Assembly: GCA_944472135.2 (NCBI GenBank)
Contig: OX235270.1
Location: forward strand, 140,073,632 to 140,137,631
Length of the DNA: 64,000 bases
DNA from: Trichobilharzia regenti
Taxonomy: Eukaryota; Platyhelminthes; Trematoda; Strigeidida; Schistosomatidae
Reading direction: 5' to 3'
Made by a program: the position numbers and the translations under genes. Position 1 is the stretch's first letter, and the number at the start of each line of letters is the position of its first letter. The notes beneath the pieces are model-generated. The model had not been told where the DNA came from. It did no database searches and saw only the letters and a list, made by a program, of their open reading frames with translations. Of this stretch, positions 52,180 to 63,246 are shown one piece after another.

Positions 52180-53490
52180 ATTTTCTTTATCGACGAAATC
52201 ATCTCCACAAGCTGTACTGACTGTACAGTCGTGTTTATATTTACCAAAAATGTATAGTAGTCTATTATTGAGTAATAGTGGGTGACATAATTGATGTAAT
52301 CACTGAGAAGCGGCTGCGTCGGTGGCACAGCGGCTATGACTCTCGCTGATCATGCATATGGTCCGAGGCTCAATCCCCTGCCAATGCACAGCTGATATCT
52401 ATCGTTGGCCTGCAAAATTTGGGCTACCGATATCACATGCTGAAAATTCCATACCTGTACCAAAAATACGGTGTGGAATCAAGCTGTAATCAAAAAATAA
52501 ATTAAAAGTTGTATATTACGTGGTACTCAACAGCACAGAGATAGAAATTTGATAAGGTTAAAATTGCTATTGAGTGAGTGAGAATAAAGGTGGTAGTTGA
52601 GTGTCGATTTAACAAGTGTGAACAGCGTATGAAAGTGTACAAAAAGAGCATATGACAGTGATAATAGTGAATTAATTATTAAAGTAAAAGCAAACTAAAA
52701 GTAAAATTAAAAATTAAAAAAATTTAATTGATTAATTTAATTTAATTAAAAAAATAATTAGCTTCACACTAGCTAGTTATAATGGCTGCACAAAGCGCAC
52801 ACTTGCCAAACGCATCTCTGAACATTTTCGAGCATGGTTAGCAAAAGGGCTATGCAAGCCAATTACTAGCTCAATTCTCGGGCAATTAATTGGTGAACTC
52901 ACGCCACGCAGCTTCACCACCAGAGTCGTCTTTTAAGATTATCTACAAGTTGAGGCTAAATGGTACAAAGGGGCGTCAGGTTTCAGCTTTTGTGTATGGT
53001 GGAGGCGCTGGCAATTCATCAATACAACCTCGAACTACGTATACAGAAAAGGCTTGTCCAGTCTCTTACTCTACCTTGGTCTTAATCTCTTCACTAGTCG
53101 TTCCCTCTAAAATATTTTAATTTTTTAATTTCCAATTTTAATTTTAGTTTGCTTTTGGTTGAATAATTAATTCACTTTTGTCACTCTCATATGTTCCTTA
53201 TGTACATTTCACACCCTCTTCACACTTGTTAAATTGACATTCAACTACCACCTTTATTCTCTGTCACTCAATAGCAATTTTAATCTTATCAAATTTATAC
53301 TTTTGTACTGTTGAGTACCACGTAATTTACAACTTTTAATTCTATTCACTTCTAAAGCCACTTCTGGGTGGTTATATTAATTATGCCACCCACTATTACT
53401 CAATAATAGACCACTATACACTTTTGGTATGTATAAATACGACTTTACAGCCTGTGTAGATGATTTCCTCGATAAAGAAAATTTTCTTCT
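52180..53490 (+). mobile_element. PLE (A/D-like) nuclease fragment between long inverted arms
   Basis: The left arm 52180-52314 plus 52504-52730 is inverted relative to the right arm 53110-53490; about 370 bp pair (for example GGTACTCAACAG with CTGTTGAGTACC). Between them the forward strand encodes CTKRTLAKRISEHFRAWLAK and SSILGQLIGE, the second half of a PLE GIY-YIG domain, then a worn tail ending about 53110. SINE-1 (52315-52503) sits only in the left arm. The outer ends contain hammerhead-like remnants similar to PLE-A. Confidence 0.8.
52315..52503 (+). mobile_element. SINE-1 copy in the left arm of a PLE palindrome
   Basis: Head TGCGTCGGTGGCACAGCGGC, box B GGCTCAATCCCC (two changes), body complete, tail AATCAAAAAATAAATT. 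The right arm has no SINE at the matching place (about 53340-53355). Confidence 0.9.
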
Positions 53491-53999
53491 CTGAAAACGT
53501 AATAACATCAGATGGATTCTAATTTCAACTTGCTTAAATACTCTGATGCAGCGAAATCTTGACAGGTGTAGTGTTCATCAGACCTAACTAAATAACGCTA
53601 ATTAAGTTTCCCAAAAGTAAAGCGTTGATTAACTCCTACTAATCGCCAGTTGAAAAGCCATAAATTACAATATATTAATAAGAAGGGAATTTTCTAACAT
53701 ATGTAAATAGCATTTAAGAGCAAATGTCCTTCCTTGTGCTTTAGTTTTGTTTCTCTTCTAGCCCACGTAAATGATCGAGGTGGACATATTCAGTGATTTA
53801 AATTTATTATCACTTCAAGTAACGTTAACCACTTCACTTTAAAGAAATGGCTATATTGGCTAATTACAAAGTCTGTTAGGACACATATACTGATAAGTCA
53901 AAAAAGACATTCACGTTGGTAGAATACTTAACTTTCCCTCAAGCGTAAGATTAACTTTCAGTTATACAAGACAGTTAATCTAAAGAATACTGGCTTGGA
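53491..53999. other. No gene seen
   Basis: Intronic DNA, nothing recognised. Confidence 0.35.
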
Positions 54000-55450
54000 T
54001 ATGACAGAGAAGATTTGTAACTCAGGTGGATGATTCTGATGTGGTTGTGTTCTCTGAGTTGAATAATGAATTTGCGAAGCTTTCATTACCATACTTACTA
54101 GACATCATTATCTGCGCATACTTCAATTCATTGAAGTGAGCTTTCAGATTTCTCCATGAGTTTATTAATCATATCTCCTGGTGGACGACCCTGAACGTGA
54201 TTGTTTGTTTTTGTGTGTTTTCACATCTTCTAGGTTACTTGTATTGGAACTGATTGTTTCTTTGACTTCAATGTTGAACCTTTGTATGTGAGATTTGCTT
54301 CTTATCGGTTGATAAATTTTGTCTATCTCAATGTGTCTATTGATTGATGATTCACTGGAATACCAGTCAGGCTTCTAAAAAGTATCTAGCATTCTTGGTG
54401 TTGTTTCCTCTGTCTGATAGTTGAACGTTGGTTGTCCTAGCCGAATTGATGTCCGTGGTTGTCTGTATGTAGTGAGGCGATATGAGTGAGGGAGTGGATG
54501 TCATGTCTTTTGACGGCTAGCTTATGTTCGTGGATACGAAGACGAAGGGGACGTCCACTATGACCAATGTAGTGTTTTTTCGCAGTTGTTACAATTTACT
54601 TTGTAGATGATGTTGGTTTTATCTTCTTTCGTTGTTGATTCTGTCTTTCGGTTGACATAGAATTGAGTGAAGTGATTTTGTTGGTTTGTGTGAGACATCA
54701 ACTCCTGAAGGTTTGAAGAGTGTTACGGTGATTTGTGAGATATCCTTTATATATGGTAGGGCGATTTTCTTTGTGCTTTTCTTGGGTGCTTTTGGTTTGA
54801 TAGGTCGACTTGGAAGTATATATCTCCTGATGAAATTCCGTGGATATCCATTCCTTTGAAAAGCATCCATGAGATTTCTTCCTTCAATTATCCTTAAGGT
54901 GGGAGTGCTGCAATGATTTCTGGCCCTCTTAAAAGTGTGTTTATATATAATTCCTTTTGTGTATTATTGGACTGTTGCTGTTGTACATCAGCATTTGGTC
55001 TGTGTGAGTTGACTTTCTATAAACTTGAGTTTCTAATTCCCCTGTGGTTGTTCGCTTGACTAAGACGTCCGAAAATGGGATTTGGTTCTCGAATTCTTCT
55101 TATCTTTTAAATTCGATGTCATTGGAGACGTTGTTTATTAAGTTATGAGTTTTATCTAACTTGTTTCTTTTGAATATTCCGAATGTGTCATCTAGGCAAG
55201 GTATCCAAATCATGGGTTTGATCTTTGATAGGATTACGCTGTCGAGCCTTTGCATCACTGCTTCTGCAATCAAACGATCGCAGGGTATTCCCTTGACTTG
55301 TTCATATATGTGGCCGTTGAATTGGAAGTACGTTGGTGGGCAAAGGTTTATATATATATACCTGCCGATTCTATTTATGCTAGATAGATTATGGCATTTA
55401 GGTTGAAGAGTGAACGACTGTATCAGTTTTTGAATACTGATGTACATCCC
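54000..55450 (-). mobile_element. PLE-B1 copy: RT palm part to terminal repeat
   Basis: The reverse frame 55100-55447 reads FNGHIYEQVKGIPCDRLIAE, AVMQRLDSVIL, then the catalytic box CLDDTFGIFKRNKLDKTHNL. It lacks the MGSP residues normally following VKGxP, so a short deletion removed part of the primer-grip side. The linker (54619-54870, KKSTKKIALPYIKDISQI and HKPTKSLHSILCQ), the worn GIY-YIG region (54300-54610) and the PLE-B1 end (54005-54130) with a broken hammerhead region follow. Frameshifts make it inactive. Confidence 0.85.
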
Positions 55451-56034
55451 TAAGATTACAAGTTATCCGTTTAATCTTTTTTTTGAATAAACGTCACCTT
55501 TTCCAGCTTTGTATAGAATTTCTAAATATCACAGTTGACTGGCTGAGTAGTATAAGACGAGAAAACAGAACTCCACTACACAAGCAATCTAACCATACAA
55601 TTTTACAAAGGACATCTGCAATCGAATGTCAAACACTTTCGACCCTACAAAGAATAACTCTTTTGATACAGTCTGTCATAACAGTAAACGTCAATCTGAA
55701 CGAATAATATACTTTTCAATAATATCTCTTCAGGTTCAGGTATGCTGTGCATACATTTTTTTGTGAACTGACATATTAGTTATGGGGTGTGAAAATAAAT
55801 AGTCGTATTTGTGCGTGTGACAAACGTGCTAGTTGGCTGAAATCGATTACAAAATATTTCGTTGAAATGGGAGACAATGGTTATGATTAGTCATAATAGA
55901 TTCGTGGGATGTGGAGTAGGAAGACTGATAAGTCAGTTCAAGGTTATAAAAGGTGTCAGGTGAGCGGCTACTAGAAAGCAGTTTGTATTATGGTGGAAAT
56001 AGTAAGACTGTGATGGGAGATTCATAATGAAATA
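55451..56034. other. No gene recognised
   Basis: Intronic DNA; a short ORF (55483-55707) without motif. Confidence 0.35.
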
Positions 56035-56690
56035 ATCAGTGTGTGAGATGAATGAAGAGGAGACATATATTCAGAAAAGAGATAATATCACTTATTGTAA
56101 TTGTGGATAGTGTAAATGGAAAACTCGATAGCACTGACAAAATGTTTGGTTGGAGGGTATAAATTATAACGAATAATAATAGTAATAATTGTAATAATGA
56201 GGAAAGAAAGGAAAACATCAAGAGGGTTCAGAGGAAGAAGCACTCTTAGTAAGAAGAAGAATCATCAATCCAAGTTCGGCCACTATAGGAACAGCGTCTG
56301 GACGTGTTCTTTTTGGATACAAAGTTCTGGTTTAGTCGATTTGATTGCCACAGCTTCAGCTATGCGTAGGAGACGTAAGCGAACTGTACGTGATAATGAC
56401 TTCGGAATTCGGTGTATGACCCTGAGGGATGGGTTGACGTCGATGATTTGTCCAGTATCGACCAAGTGTGACAGGATCGGGCTTATTATGCACTTAATGT
56501 CGCCTTTGCTGAACCAAGCTGGTAAATGTTCTCGAACCCGTATACGAACCTGCCTACTTGTGCCCCGTATATAACTTGAATCACAGGAACAGTTGAAATG
56601 GTAAAGCTAAAGTTAGGTAGGACATCTTTGAGTTGCTGGGTGAACATCGGACGGCTACTGAAGGATAGACACAGACGACCACAAACGTTA
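56035..56690 (-). mobile_element. PLE-D fragment, GIY-YIG domain and 3' end
   Basis: Reverse strand: SSRPMFTQQLKDVLPNFSF (linker), FNCSCDSSYIRGTSRQVRIR and REHLPAWFSKGDIK (nuclease), then VDTGQIIDVNPSLRVIHRIP and RLRLLRIAEAVAIKSTKPEL, ending CIQKEHVQTLFL. The GIY-YIG turn reads SYIRG. The frame is disrupted once in the linker. RT lost. Confidence 0.8.
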
Positions 56691-57454
56691 TATTTTATAA
56701 TTGTAAGAACCTGAAGAGAATTTACTGCAGATTGACTTTTAATTCATGATATGGGAATATTTTACACTATTTAATCTTCTAACAATAAAAGACTAAAGCT
56801 TTCAGAAATCCAAGCTACACGGGTAGAAAAGCCTGATAACAGATTATTATAGGTGTAATTTACAGTCAGTGAAAAGTTTTTGTTTCTACCTGGCAAATGT
56901 TTGCCCCGAAAACTCCACCAGTCAGACATTTTTGATTTTTGCTTATGTGGTATTCTGCAAAAAGTACTTCCAACGTCCTTCAATGAGGATAAGGCTCGAA
57001 CTAAATATTTGTCCGGCTAATTTATTACATCATTGGCATCATTTTTTAATAAAAATGAACAGTTCTCAAATGAATTTTATGTGTTTTACAAAATCGGATC
57101 CATCAATGATTAATTAAAGCGGAGAGTCTGTGAAAATTAAATATAGAATTTGACTGTTTTATTGCTTGCTAGAAATGAGGAATCTAAGTTATCGACCCAT
57201 CCCAATTACTGGAGTAATATCTGTGTGTGTATTTTTATCACTTTAAATAACATAGCATAAATATTTCTTCAGACATCTACAGAACACAAAATAAATGAAC
57301 CAGCAACGAATATCCTTTTCGATAATTTCCTACTCTTTTGGCTCTTCAATAACAGATATGCATGTTTATATACATAGAATATTCTAGAATAGTAGTCAAT
57401 TACAATATTAGTGTTTTTTTAAAAATAATATTGATTTATAAAGTAAGACAATAA
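56691..57454. other. No gene seen
   Basis: Intronic DNA. ORFs at 56771-56983 and 56869-57117 overlap on opposite strands and carry no motif. Confidence 0.35.
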
Positions 57455-58830
57455 ATTCATGTTATCATTTGACGTATCTTCCTTATTCACCAATGTACCA
57501 CTCATGGAAACAGTTGACTTTGTATGCGAAGAACTCATAAGACGAAACATCGACGTTGGCATTCCTATATATGTTTTATGAAACAGCTTGTCTTCAAATG
57601 CACAATGAATGTCCACTTTTTATTAAAAAAGAAACTATACAGAAAAATCGATTGTGTGGCAATGAAGTCACCACTAGGAGCCATTCTACTCGACATATTC
57701 CTTGTGAAACTAGAAAATGGGCCTTTCAAGGATGTTATTAATGAACTCGAATTCTATTGTCGGTACATGGATGATGCATTTTTGCTGATGAAAAAAGAGA
57801 AGAAAGCAAAGAACATCCTGGATAAATTTAATGAGATTCATTCTGCAATAAATTTTACTATTGAGAAAGAAAAGGACTCTAGTATTTCATTTCTAGGCGT
57901 CCTTATGACCAGAAAAGAGGACGGTACAATAAGAAGAAGTGTATATAGAAAACCTACATCAATGGGTCAGTATACACATTTTTTCAGCTTCATGCCTTTA
58001 AAACACAAAAGCAATCTGATGAAGTGCTTGGTTTACAGAGCAGGAACAATCTGCTCGGATGAATGTCTTCATAGGGAACTTAATGATATTAAACGGTTGC
58101 TGAGTGAAAATGGTTATCCAGAAACGTTTATTGATAAGAATATGAATCTAAAATCAAACCAGCCCAAGGTACCAACAGTTCCTAAAAGGTCCTTATTCTT
58201 ACAAATGCAGTTCTTTAAGGACAACACCAGCGAGATACTAACACAAGACCTTAGAAATATGGTAAAAACAGCATTCCCTGCTGCTAAATTACGTTGTGTC
58301 TTCAAAACGACTCCTCTTTTGCTTTCGGGAGTAAAGCATAAACTGTCTAATTTCACCTCCTCCATGTGTATCTAACAATTTAACTGCCCCTGTGGAGTTA
58401 GCCAGTTACTTGCATAGGCCGTACAATTAGGCGTGTTTCTCGTTGGATTTCCGAACATCACCGTGCGTGCTTGGTTAAGTAAAGAACAAACCAAATCTGT
58501 TCGCAGTGCTATTCTATCTCACTCATCTTGGGGATACAGAACACAAGATTGATGTTAATCATACCGCATACCAACAAGTCTTAATTTCGCCTTGAGAGTT
58601 CGATTACTAAATATTGCTGAGGATGTTGGGATCCATATTAAGAAGCCTAGTTTGTGCATCCAAAAGAAGTTAGTTCAGATACTACCATTAACTTGGCCAT
58701 CTAGGGTTGAATGATCCTCAATTTTTGTGGAATTTTCTCAATTTTAGTTGATATTCTATTCGCTAGTATATCTTTATTATTATTATAATTTAAGCATCTT
58801 TGATGAACTGTGATTGCATTGATCATACTT
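57455..58830 (+). mobile_element. PLE-D copy: RT palm, linker and GIY-YIG start
   Basis: It starts with LSFDVSSLFTNVPLMETVDF (about 57460), then a shift, the long frame 57524-58375, a stop inside the nuclease start (MCI-stop-QFNCPCG), worn nuclease sequence (RTIRRVSRWISEHHRAC-like) and the CIQKKLVQILPL tail to about 58700. It sits about 200 bp upstream of the second host exon, in the same orientation. Confidence 0.9.
57524..58375 (+). CDS. PLE-D reverse transcriptase, catalytic half (283 codons)
   Basis: This is the longest open frame in the window. Residues 46-64 (VAMKSPLGAILLDIFLVKL) are the box normally reading MGSPLGPxLADIF, with Gly changed to Lys. The catalytic YMDD is intact at residues 81-84 (57764-57775). 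NFTIEKEKDSSISFLGVLMT (about 109-128), the RKEDGTIRRSVYRKPTSMGQ thumb region, GTICSDECLHRELNDIKRLL and GYPETFIDKNM follow, and the linker ends SSMCI at the nuclease start. The first 45 residues are out of frame with the PLE and are an artefact of the shift. Function: RNA-templated DNA synthesis for element copying. This copy is truncated and cannot act alone. Confidence 0.85.
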   Translation: MRRTHKTKHRRWHSYICFMKQLVFKCTMNVHFLLKKKLYRKIDCVAMKSPLGAILLDIFLVKLENGPFKDVINELEFYCRYMDDAFLLMKKEKKAKNILDKFNEIHSAINFTIEKEKDSSISFLGVLMTRKEDGTIRRSVYRKPTSMGQYTHFFSFMPLKHKSNLMKCLVYRAGTICSDECLHRELNDIKRLLSENGYPETFIDKNMNLKSNQPKVPTVPKRSLFLQMQFFKDNTSEILTQDLRNMVKTAFPAAKLRCVFKTTPLLLSGVKHKLSNFTSSMCI

Positions 58831-59037
58831 TACAAATCGATATTATTTAAAAAAAACACTAATATTGTTGTTGACTACTACTCGAGTATATTCTATGTAT
58901 ATAAACATATATATATGTATATAATTGCAGAGCGAAAAGAGGAATTTACCGAAAAGGATAATCTTTGCTCAAGTGTGTAGTTAAATAATATTCACAATGC
59001 TGTACGTAATTACTTTAATTTCATCAATTGCCGCTAG

Positions 59038-59538
59038 ATGTGAGCTGATGAGAATTACAAAAGAAAAAGATGAATTAGAACGACAACTTATGGCCTTTCA
59101 ACTCGGTTTGGTTCAGATCGACTCACAGTCTCAAGGACCTAAAAGCATGCTCCCGATAGAAACTTTAACAAGCCAGGTTGGTCGGTCACGACGTGTTCCT
59201 TCAAAATCGAACAATGACTACGCGCCAACTAAACGTTATACTGAAAAATCTGAATCACAACATTTAAACTACAAGATGAATGATACTGTACCTCATTTCG
59301 AACATGGATACACAAATCAGTCAACTAGATCACAGGCACAGAATACATATTCCGCCCCATATTACAATTCACATAAACACAAAACAAATAAACCGCCTGA
59401 TTTGATTTTGAGATCTCATTTAGAAGGTAGCAATCGGCGTAGTTCATTTGACTATGAGTTTTCGGATGGTTCCATTCCAAGGACCTCAGTTCCTGTTCTT
59501 CGGCCGTACTCAAGTCAACTGCCGAGCTCTAGCACTGG
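59038..59538 (+). CDS. Host gene, penultimate exon (coiled-coil then Ser/Tyr-rich region)
   Basis: The acceptor is TCAATTGCCGCTAG (ending 59037) and the donor is ACTGG|GTAAGT. The 501-base exon is phase 2 at both ends. It reads CELMRITKEKDELERQLMAF, QLGLVQIDSQ (end of a coiled coil), then a low-complexity, hydrophilic stretch with SQVGRSRRVPSKSNNDYAPT, FEHGYTNQSTRSQAQNTYSA, SNRRSSFDYEFSDGS and VLRPYSSQLPSSSTG. The tail has many Ser, Tyr and Arg and several RRxS-type sites that could be phosphorylated (inference). Upstream join to 43074-43216 and downstream join to 63247-63517 both keep frame. The open frame extends a little upstream of 59038 by chance. Family not recognised. Confidence 0.8.
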
Positions 59539-60447
59539 GTAAGTATAAGCAGAATTGAAATATTTATTTTTATTGCATTTTCATAAAACTGGAAATGTAG
59601 ATCGGCTTCTAGTAACATTCAATTCAAAATAATAAAAGCTTTAATGAAAATATGGCTATGGTACTTACTAATTCACTAAGTGAGTGTTAAGTTATCAATG
59701 TTGTTACATAACGGGGATTGTAATACAGTATGTATCGCTCACAAGCTGTTATCCCACTAGGTTTTCCTTGTGCAGATTCGTATGCCATTTCAAGCCGCGT
59801 AGATCATTCCGTTCCAGCCTTTTGCTGTCTGCGGGAATAACGAGGGCTCGTTCTTCTGCAGAGCCTGTGGTCTGTTCAACAGCAAATGAATGATGGAATG
59901 CTTGTTAGTCCGGCTGAAGGTTCAAGTTCGATTCCTATAAGACATTGTTTCTCCCAAAACTTGGCTAGTTGGTGATAAACCCGGAAATAATATCGCATCA
60001 CTGTTAAAGAAACTCCAAACCTTGAAGGTATGTGTGCACATTTGAAGCGCAAGTAGTGTGAAATAACTAGTGTTCATTTGTCTGCAAGACGGTTATATTC
60101 ACTTTTTCCCTCAAAATTCAAATGTACCCTTGAGAGTTTTCTACAGAATATCAATATTTAGTCTAAAAGTTACTTTTCAGTATGATGCTTCACGGAAAAT
60201 GTGTTGTATTCTCAAGAAAGTAATTTGGTCTTTCTTACACTTTGACAGTTACATACTTTGTTCTGGTCAGTGCGTACTTTCCTAAATGATTAGTGGAACA
60301 ACATTCTTAATCTCCAGTAATTGGTACCCTGATTACTTCTGTTAGAAGATCCACCGTCGGAATGCTTCGACCCATTCTACTACTGAGGGTTAAGATATTT
60401 TAGGTCAATATACTTTTCTCTTGAAATGCTTTTTACATCAGCCATAT

Positions 60448-61100
60448 TATTATTTTTTCTTTTAGTTCCTAGAGGAATACGCGGTTCCATCGCGTTCGCT
60501 TCTCCACCAATGTTTTCACTTGGCTAGACATCTGACTACATGCTTCCTTCTCCTCTTCGAATCACCTCCTCCTCCATGTCACTCTCACACTGACGACCGA
60601 CTCGCCGCTTCCCATTCGGTTTCCACTCGAGCAATGGCCTCGCGTTTGATGTCACTCAGTCGATGGCCAATCCAATCCACCTCCATTTCTTCCTGCGTAT
60701 TTGTTGCGCAATTGCTTCGTACTGTGTTGGTTGGTTTGTTGATTGCCGGAGATCCCTCACACTGTTGCTGATCTTTTCTGGCCGGTCATCTAATCTTGAG
60801 TAGTTTTGAGCTGTTGATGACAGCTGTTGACGAATTTGTGTAGTTTGTTCGAGGTGGCCTTCGTGACGCGGTTTCAAGTCTCTGATCCGTATGTTGAATA
60901 GGACTGACTTCACATTGGATCTGAAGATCTGGATTTCATTTTTCATGCTGAGCAGTGCTGTAAACCTCTTCACAGACTTGAGAGTAATAAAAGCTTGCCC
61001 AGCTTTCGCGATCCGCGCTTTGATATCGTCATCAGTTCCGTCTGCCTGCAGTTGAAACAATACTTACCAGATAGGTAAGTAGGTAGGTGAAGGATGTTGC
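60448..61100 (-). mobile_element. RTE-clade LINE 3' end
   Basis: Reverse strand from 61060: FQLQADGTDDDIKARIAKAG, QAFITLKSVKRFTALLSMKN, EIQIFRSNVKSVLFNIRIRD, then EKISNSVRDLRQSTNQPTQY and [20 protein letters not shown]. This is one of the better RTE C-termini here (134 open codons at 60656-61060). The 3' tail ends near 60448 with TTTCTTTTAGTTCCTAGAGG. Confidence 0.9.
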
Positions 61101-61374
61101 CTCTTTCTCATTTCTCCCATTTAGGCTGACTTACAACAGTCATAAGTGAATACAAATTTCTGAAGTAAATAAAATAATTCACTAACACGTCTACCTCAGA
61201 CACTTCTATGTATTTCAACATATTTAGTATTGTATTCATAGTTTAAGTTGTCTGAGCTCCAAATTAATATCAAAGGCTAAAAGAGGACAGTTTAATTTCA
61301 TTTTGACACAGAAGTGTTCGCATTTTTCATTTTTTTTGAAGAGTAATAAAGCTGATAATAAAAGAGAAGATTTG

Positions 61375-62960
61375 TAGCTCAGGTGGATGATTTGCAAGTA
61401 ATAGTCTTCTCTGAGGTGGTTGGTTTTGTCACGGAGCTTTTGTCGTCCCCCTTCTGGACGACATCGTCTTTCAGCACAGTTTTTAGAATAAACTGAACTG
61501 ATTTAAATTTCTTCATGAGTGGTAGAATTACGTCTCCTGGCAACCATCTTGATATATATCCACATAATATGTGTGTTTGTTTGATAGTCTGATATATTTT
61601 GCTATGTATATATGGATCGATATTCCATTATAATTAGCCAATCATGTTAAGACTGTCTATTGATTTGTTCATTTTGAATATTCACTCACACACTTGTTCG
61701 GACATTAATATGTTTGCTCTCACACTCTTGTGTGACATTTTCATTCTCCTTGTGTTTGGAAAATAGAAGTATCATCGCAAACCTAGTGGTCTTCTGATTT
61801 CCGTCTTTCTTGCGTCAGGACTATTAAATTCTCGACGAGTACATAACACATCTTTACATGTGTGTTGATCATTTTCTATTGACTTGGAGTTTAAACTTTC
61901 TGCTCACATGTGATTTACTTTTTATTAGTTGGTATATTTCGTCTATATATACGTGTTTGTTAGTTGCATATTCGTTTGAGTACCAGGCTACTAGGAAATT
62001 CCTGACTGCACTTTTGGTGTTTCCTCTGTCTAAGATTTCGACATTATCTCAATCAAATTGATGTCCATAATTGTCTGTGTGCATTGATACTTGCAAACAA
62101 AACTGTGTGCAGACATTGTTTAAAAGAGTTCAAACACATTGTAGCACCCCAGAGTTGAAAACAATGGAGGAAAAGTACTCAGAAACGGTCTTCAAGAAGA
62201 ATGGTTATCTACAGAATTTCATCAAAAAGTATTCAAAGTCGAATCAAAACACCAAGAAAGAACCATCATCAAAGACCAAAAGGAAATTCGTCGTAGCATA
62301 CATGAGAAATATCTCTGAAATAACAGCTAGAATAATGAAACCGTTCGATATAGATATAGCACACAAACCAGTTGAACCGCTTAATTCGATCTTATGCAAA
62401 CCAAAAGATCCAACAGAAAAGGTGGATAAAACTAACATCATTTACAAAATGAATTGTATGAACTGTAACAGATATTACATCGGCCAAAGTGGGCGTCCTC
62501 TTCGAATTAGAATCCAAAAACACAAATCAGCCGTGAAAAGATATGATATGAATTCTTTAGTATCAATGAATACAGACAATTATGGACATCAATTTGATTG
62601 AGATAATGTCAAAAGTTTAGACAGAGGAAACACCAAAAGTGCAGCCAGGAATTTCCTAGAAGCCTGTTTGGTACTCAAACGAATATGCAACTAATAAACA
62701 CGTTAATGTAGACGAAATATACCAACTAATAAAAAGTAAATCACATGTGAGCAGAAAGTTTAAACTCCAAGTCAATAGAAAATGATCAATAGGCATATGT
62801 AAAGATGGTTACCGGGTGACGCAGTTCTACCACTCATGAAGAAATTTAAATCAGTTCGCTTTATGCTAAAAATTGTGCTGAAAGGGATGTTGTCCAGAAG
62901 GGGAACTACAAAAGCTTCACGACTAAACCAACCACCTCAGAGAACACAATTAACTGCAAA
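61375..62960 (+). mobile_element. PLE-B2 element with a long inverted left arm
   Basis: 61375-62085 is the PLE-B2 3' part on the reverse strand (terminal repeat 61380-61500, post-nuclease region to 62085). From 62086 the forward element runs: linker, GIY-YIG, post-nuclease region and terminal repeat (62830-62960). Right-hand sequence at 62560-62960 pairs with 61375-62085 as an inverted repeat. Both ends contain the GGATGTTGTCCAGAAGG-like hairpin with a broken hammerhead-type core. Confidence 0.85.
62071..62601 (+). CDS. PLE-B2 linker and GIY-YIG endonuclease (176 codons, open)
   Basis: Residues 1-60 include the linker (CVQTLFKRVQTHCSTPELKT, FKKNGYLQNFIKKYSKSNQN). Residues 75-110 hold FVVAYMRNISEITARIMKPF and the HKPVEPLNSILCKP block. 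The nuclease starts at about residue 124 with KTNIIYKMNCMNCNRYYIGQ, an intact YYIGQ turn, followed by SGRPLRIRIQKHKSAVK. The frame ends at a stop after NYGHQFD, the usual length at this point in PLE-B. The Met start is not genuine, since the real ORF extended upstream into the RT, which is missing. The frame was probably open when the copy inserted. Confidence 0.85.
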   Translation: MSVCIDTCKQNCVQTLFKRVQTHCSTPELKTMEEKYSETVFKKNGYLQNFIKKYSKSNQNTKKEPSSKTKRKFVVAYMRNISEITARIMKPFDIDIAHKPVEPLNSILCKPKDPTEKVDKTNIIYKMNCMNCNRYYIGQSGRPLRIRIQKHKSAVKRYDMNSLVSMNTDNYGHQFD

Positions 62961-63246
62961 GCTGATAATAAATAATAAAAACCAGTTCCAATGATAAACT
63001 GCACTAATTCATTCTTGACACATCGTCTTTTCAAGTCTTAACTAATTGAAGTGAACAGCTGATCAGTAAACAGTCATCAAATTTACCTATGTCAGATAAG
63101 AAAATCTGCAGCTGCCGCCAGACTTGCGCTGCTGTTATTGCGATTATTATTAATTATTACGCGTTAAAAGTGGCTAATCTATTCGTGTTATTATTAATAG
63201 GTTAATTTCATAGTGCGTGGTTTCTCTTTTTTTATTGTTTTTACAG

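Larger units (their letters stand above)
43217..59037 (+). other. Inferred host intron, transposon-filled
   Basis: Donor GTAAAC at 43217 and acceptor CATCAATTGCCGCTAG ending 59037, phase 2. It contains SINE-1, SINE-2 and SINE-5 copies, PLE-A-like, PLE-B, PLE-C, PLE-D and PLE-E copies, a CR1 fragment and telomere-like DNA. The pairing of these two splice sites is inferred from phase and reading frame only. Confidence 0.55.
59539..63246 (+). other. Host intron with RTE and PLE-B2 insertions
   Basis: Donor GTAAGT, acceptor TTGTTTTTACAG, 3708 bp, phase 2. 59539-60447 has no recognised gene; a tRNA-box-like AGTTCGATTCC at about 59920 is unsupported. It contains an RTE 3' end (60448-61100) and a PLE-B2 element (61375-62960). 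Confidence 0.7.

Noticed and set aside
58931..58976. Possible 46-bp exon (RKEEFTEKDNLCSS) after TATATAATTGCAG, just upstream of the 59038 exon
   Set aside because: It needs an upstream phase 1 junction, which does not fit the phase 2 end of the 43074-43216 exon, and its donor (GTAGTT) is weak. The direct join 43216 to 59038 gives a better protein.
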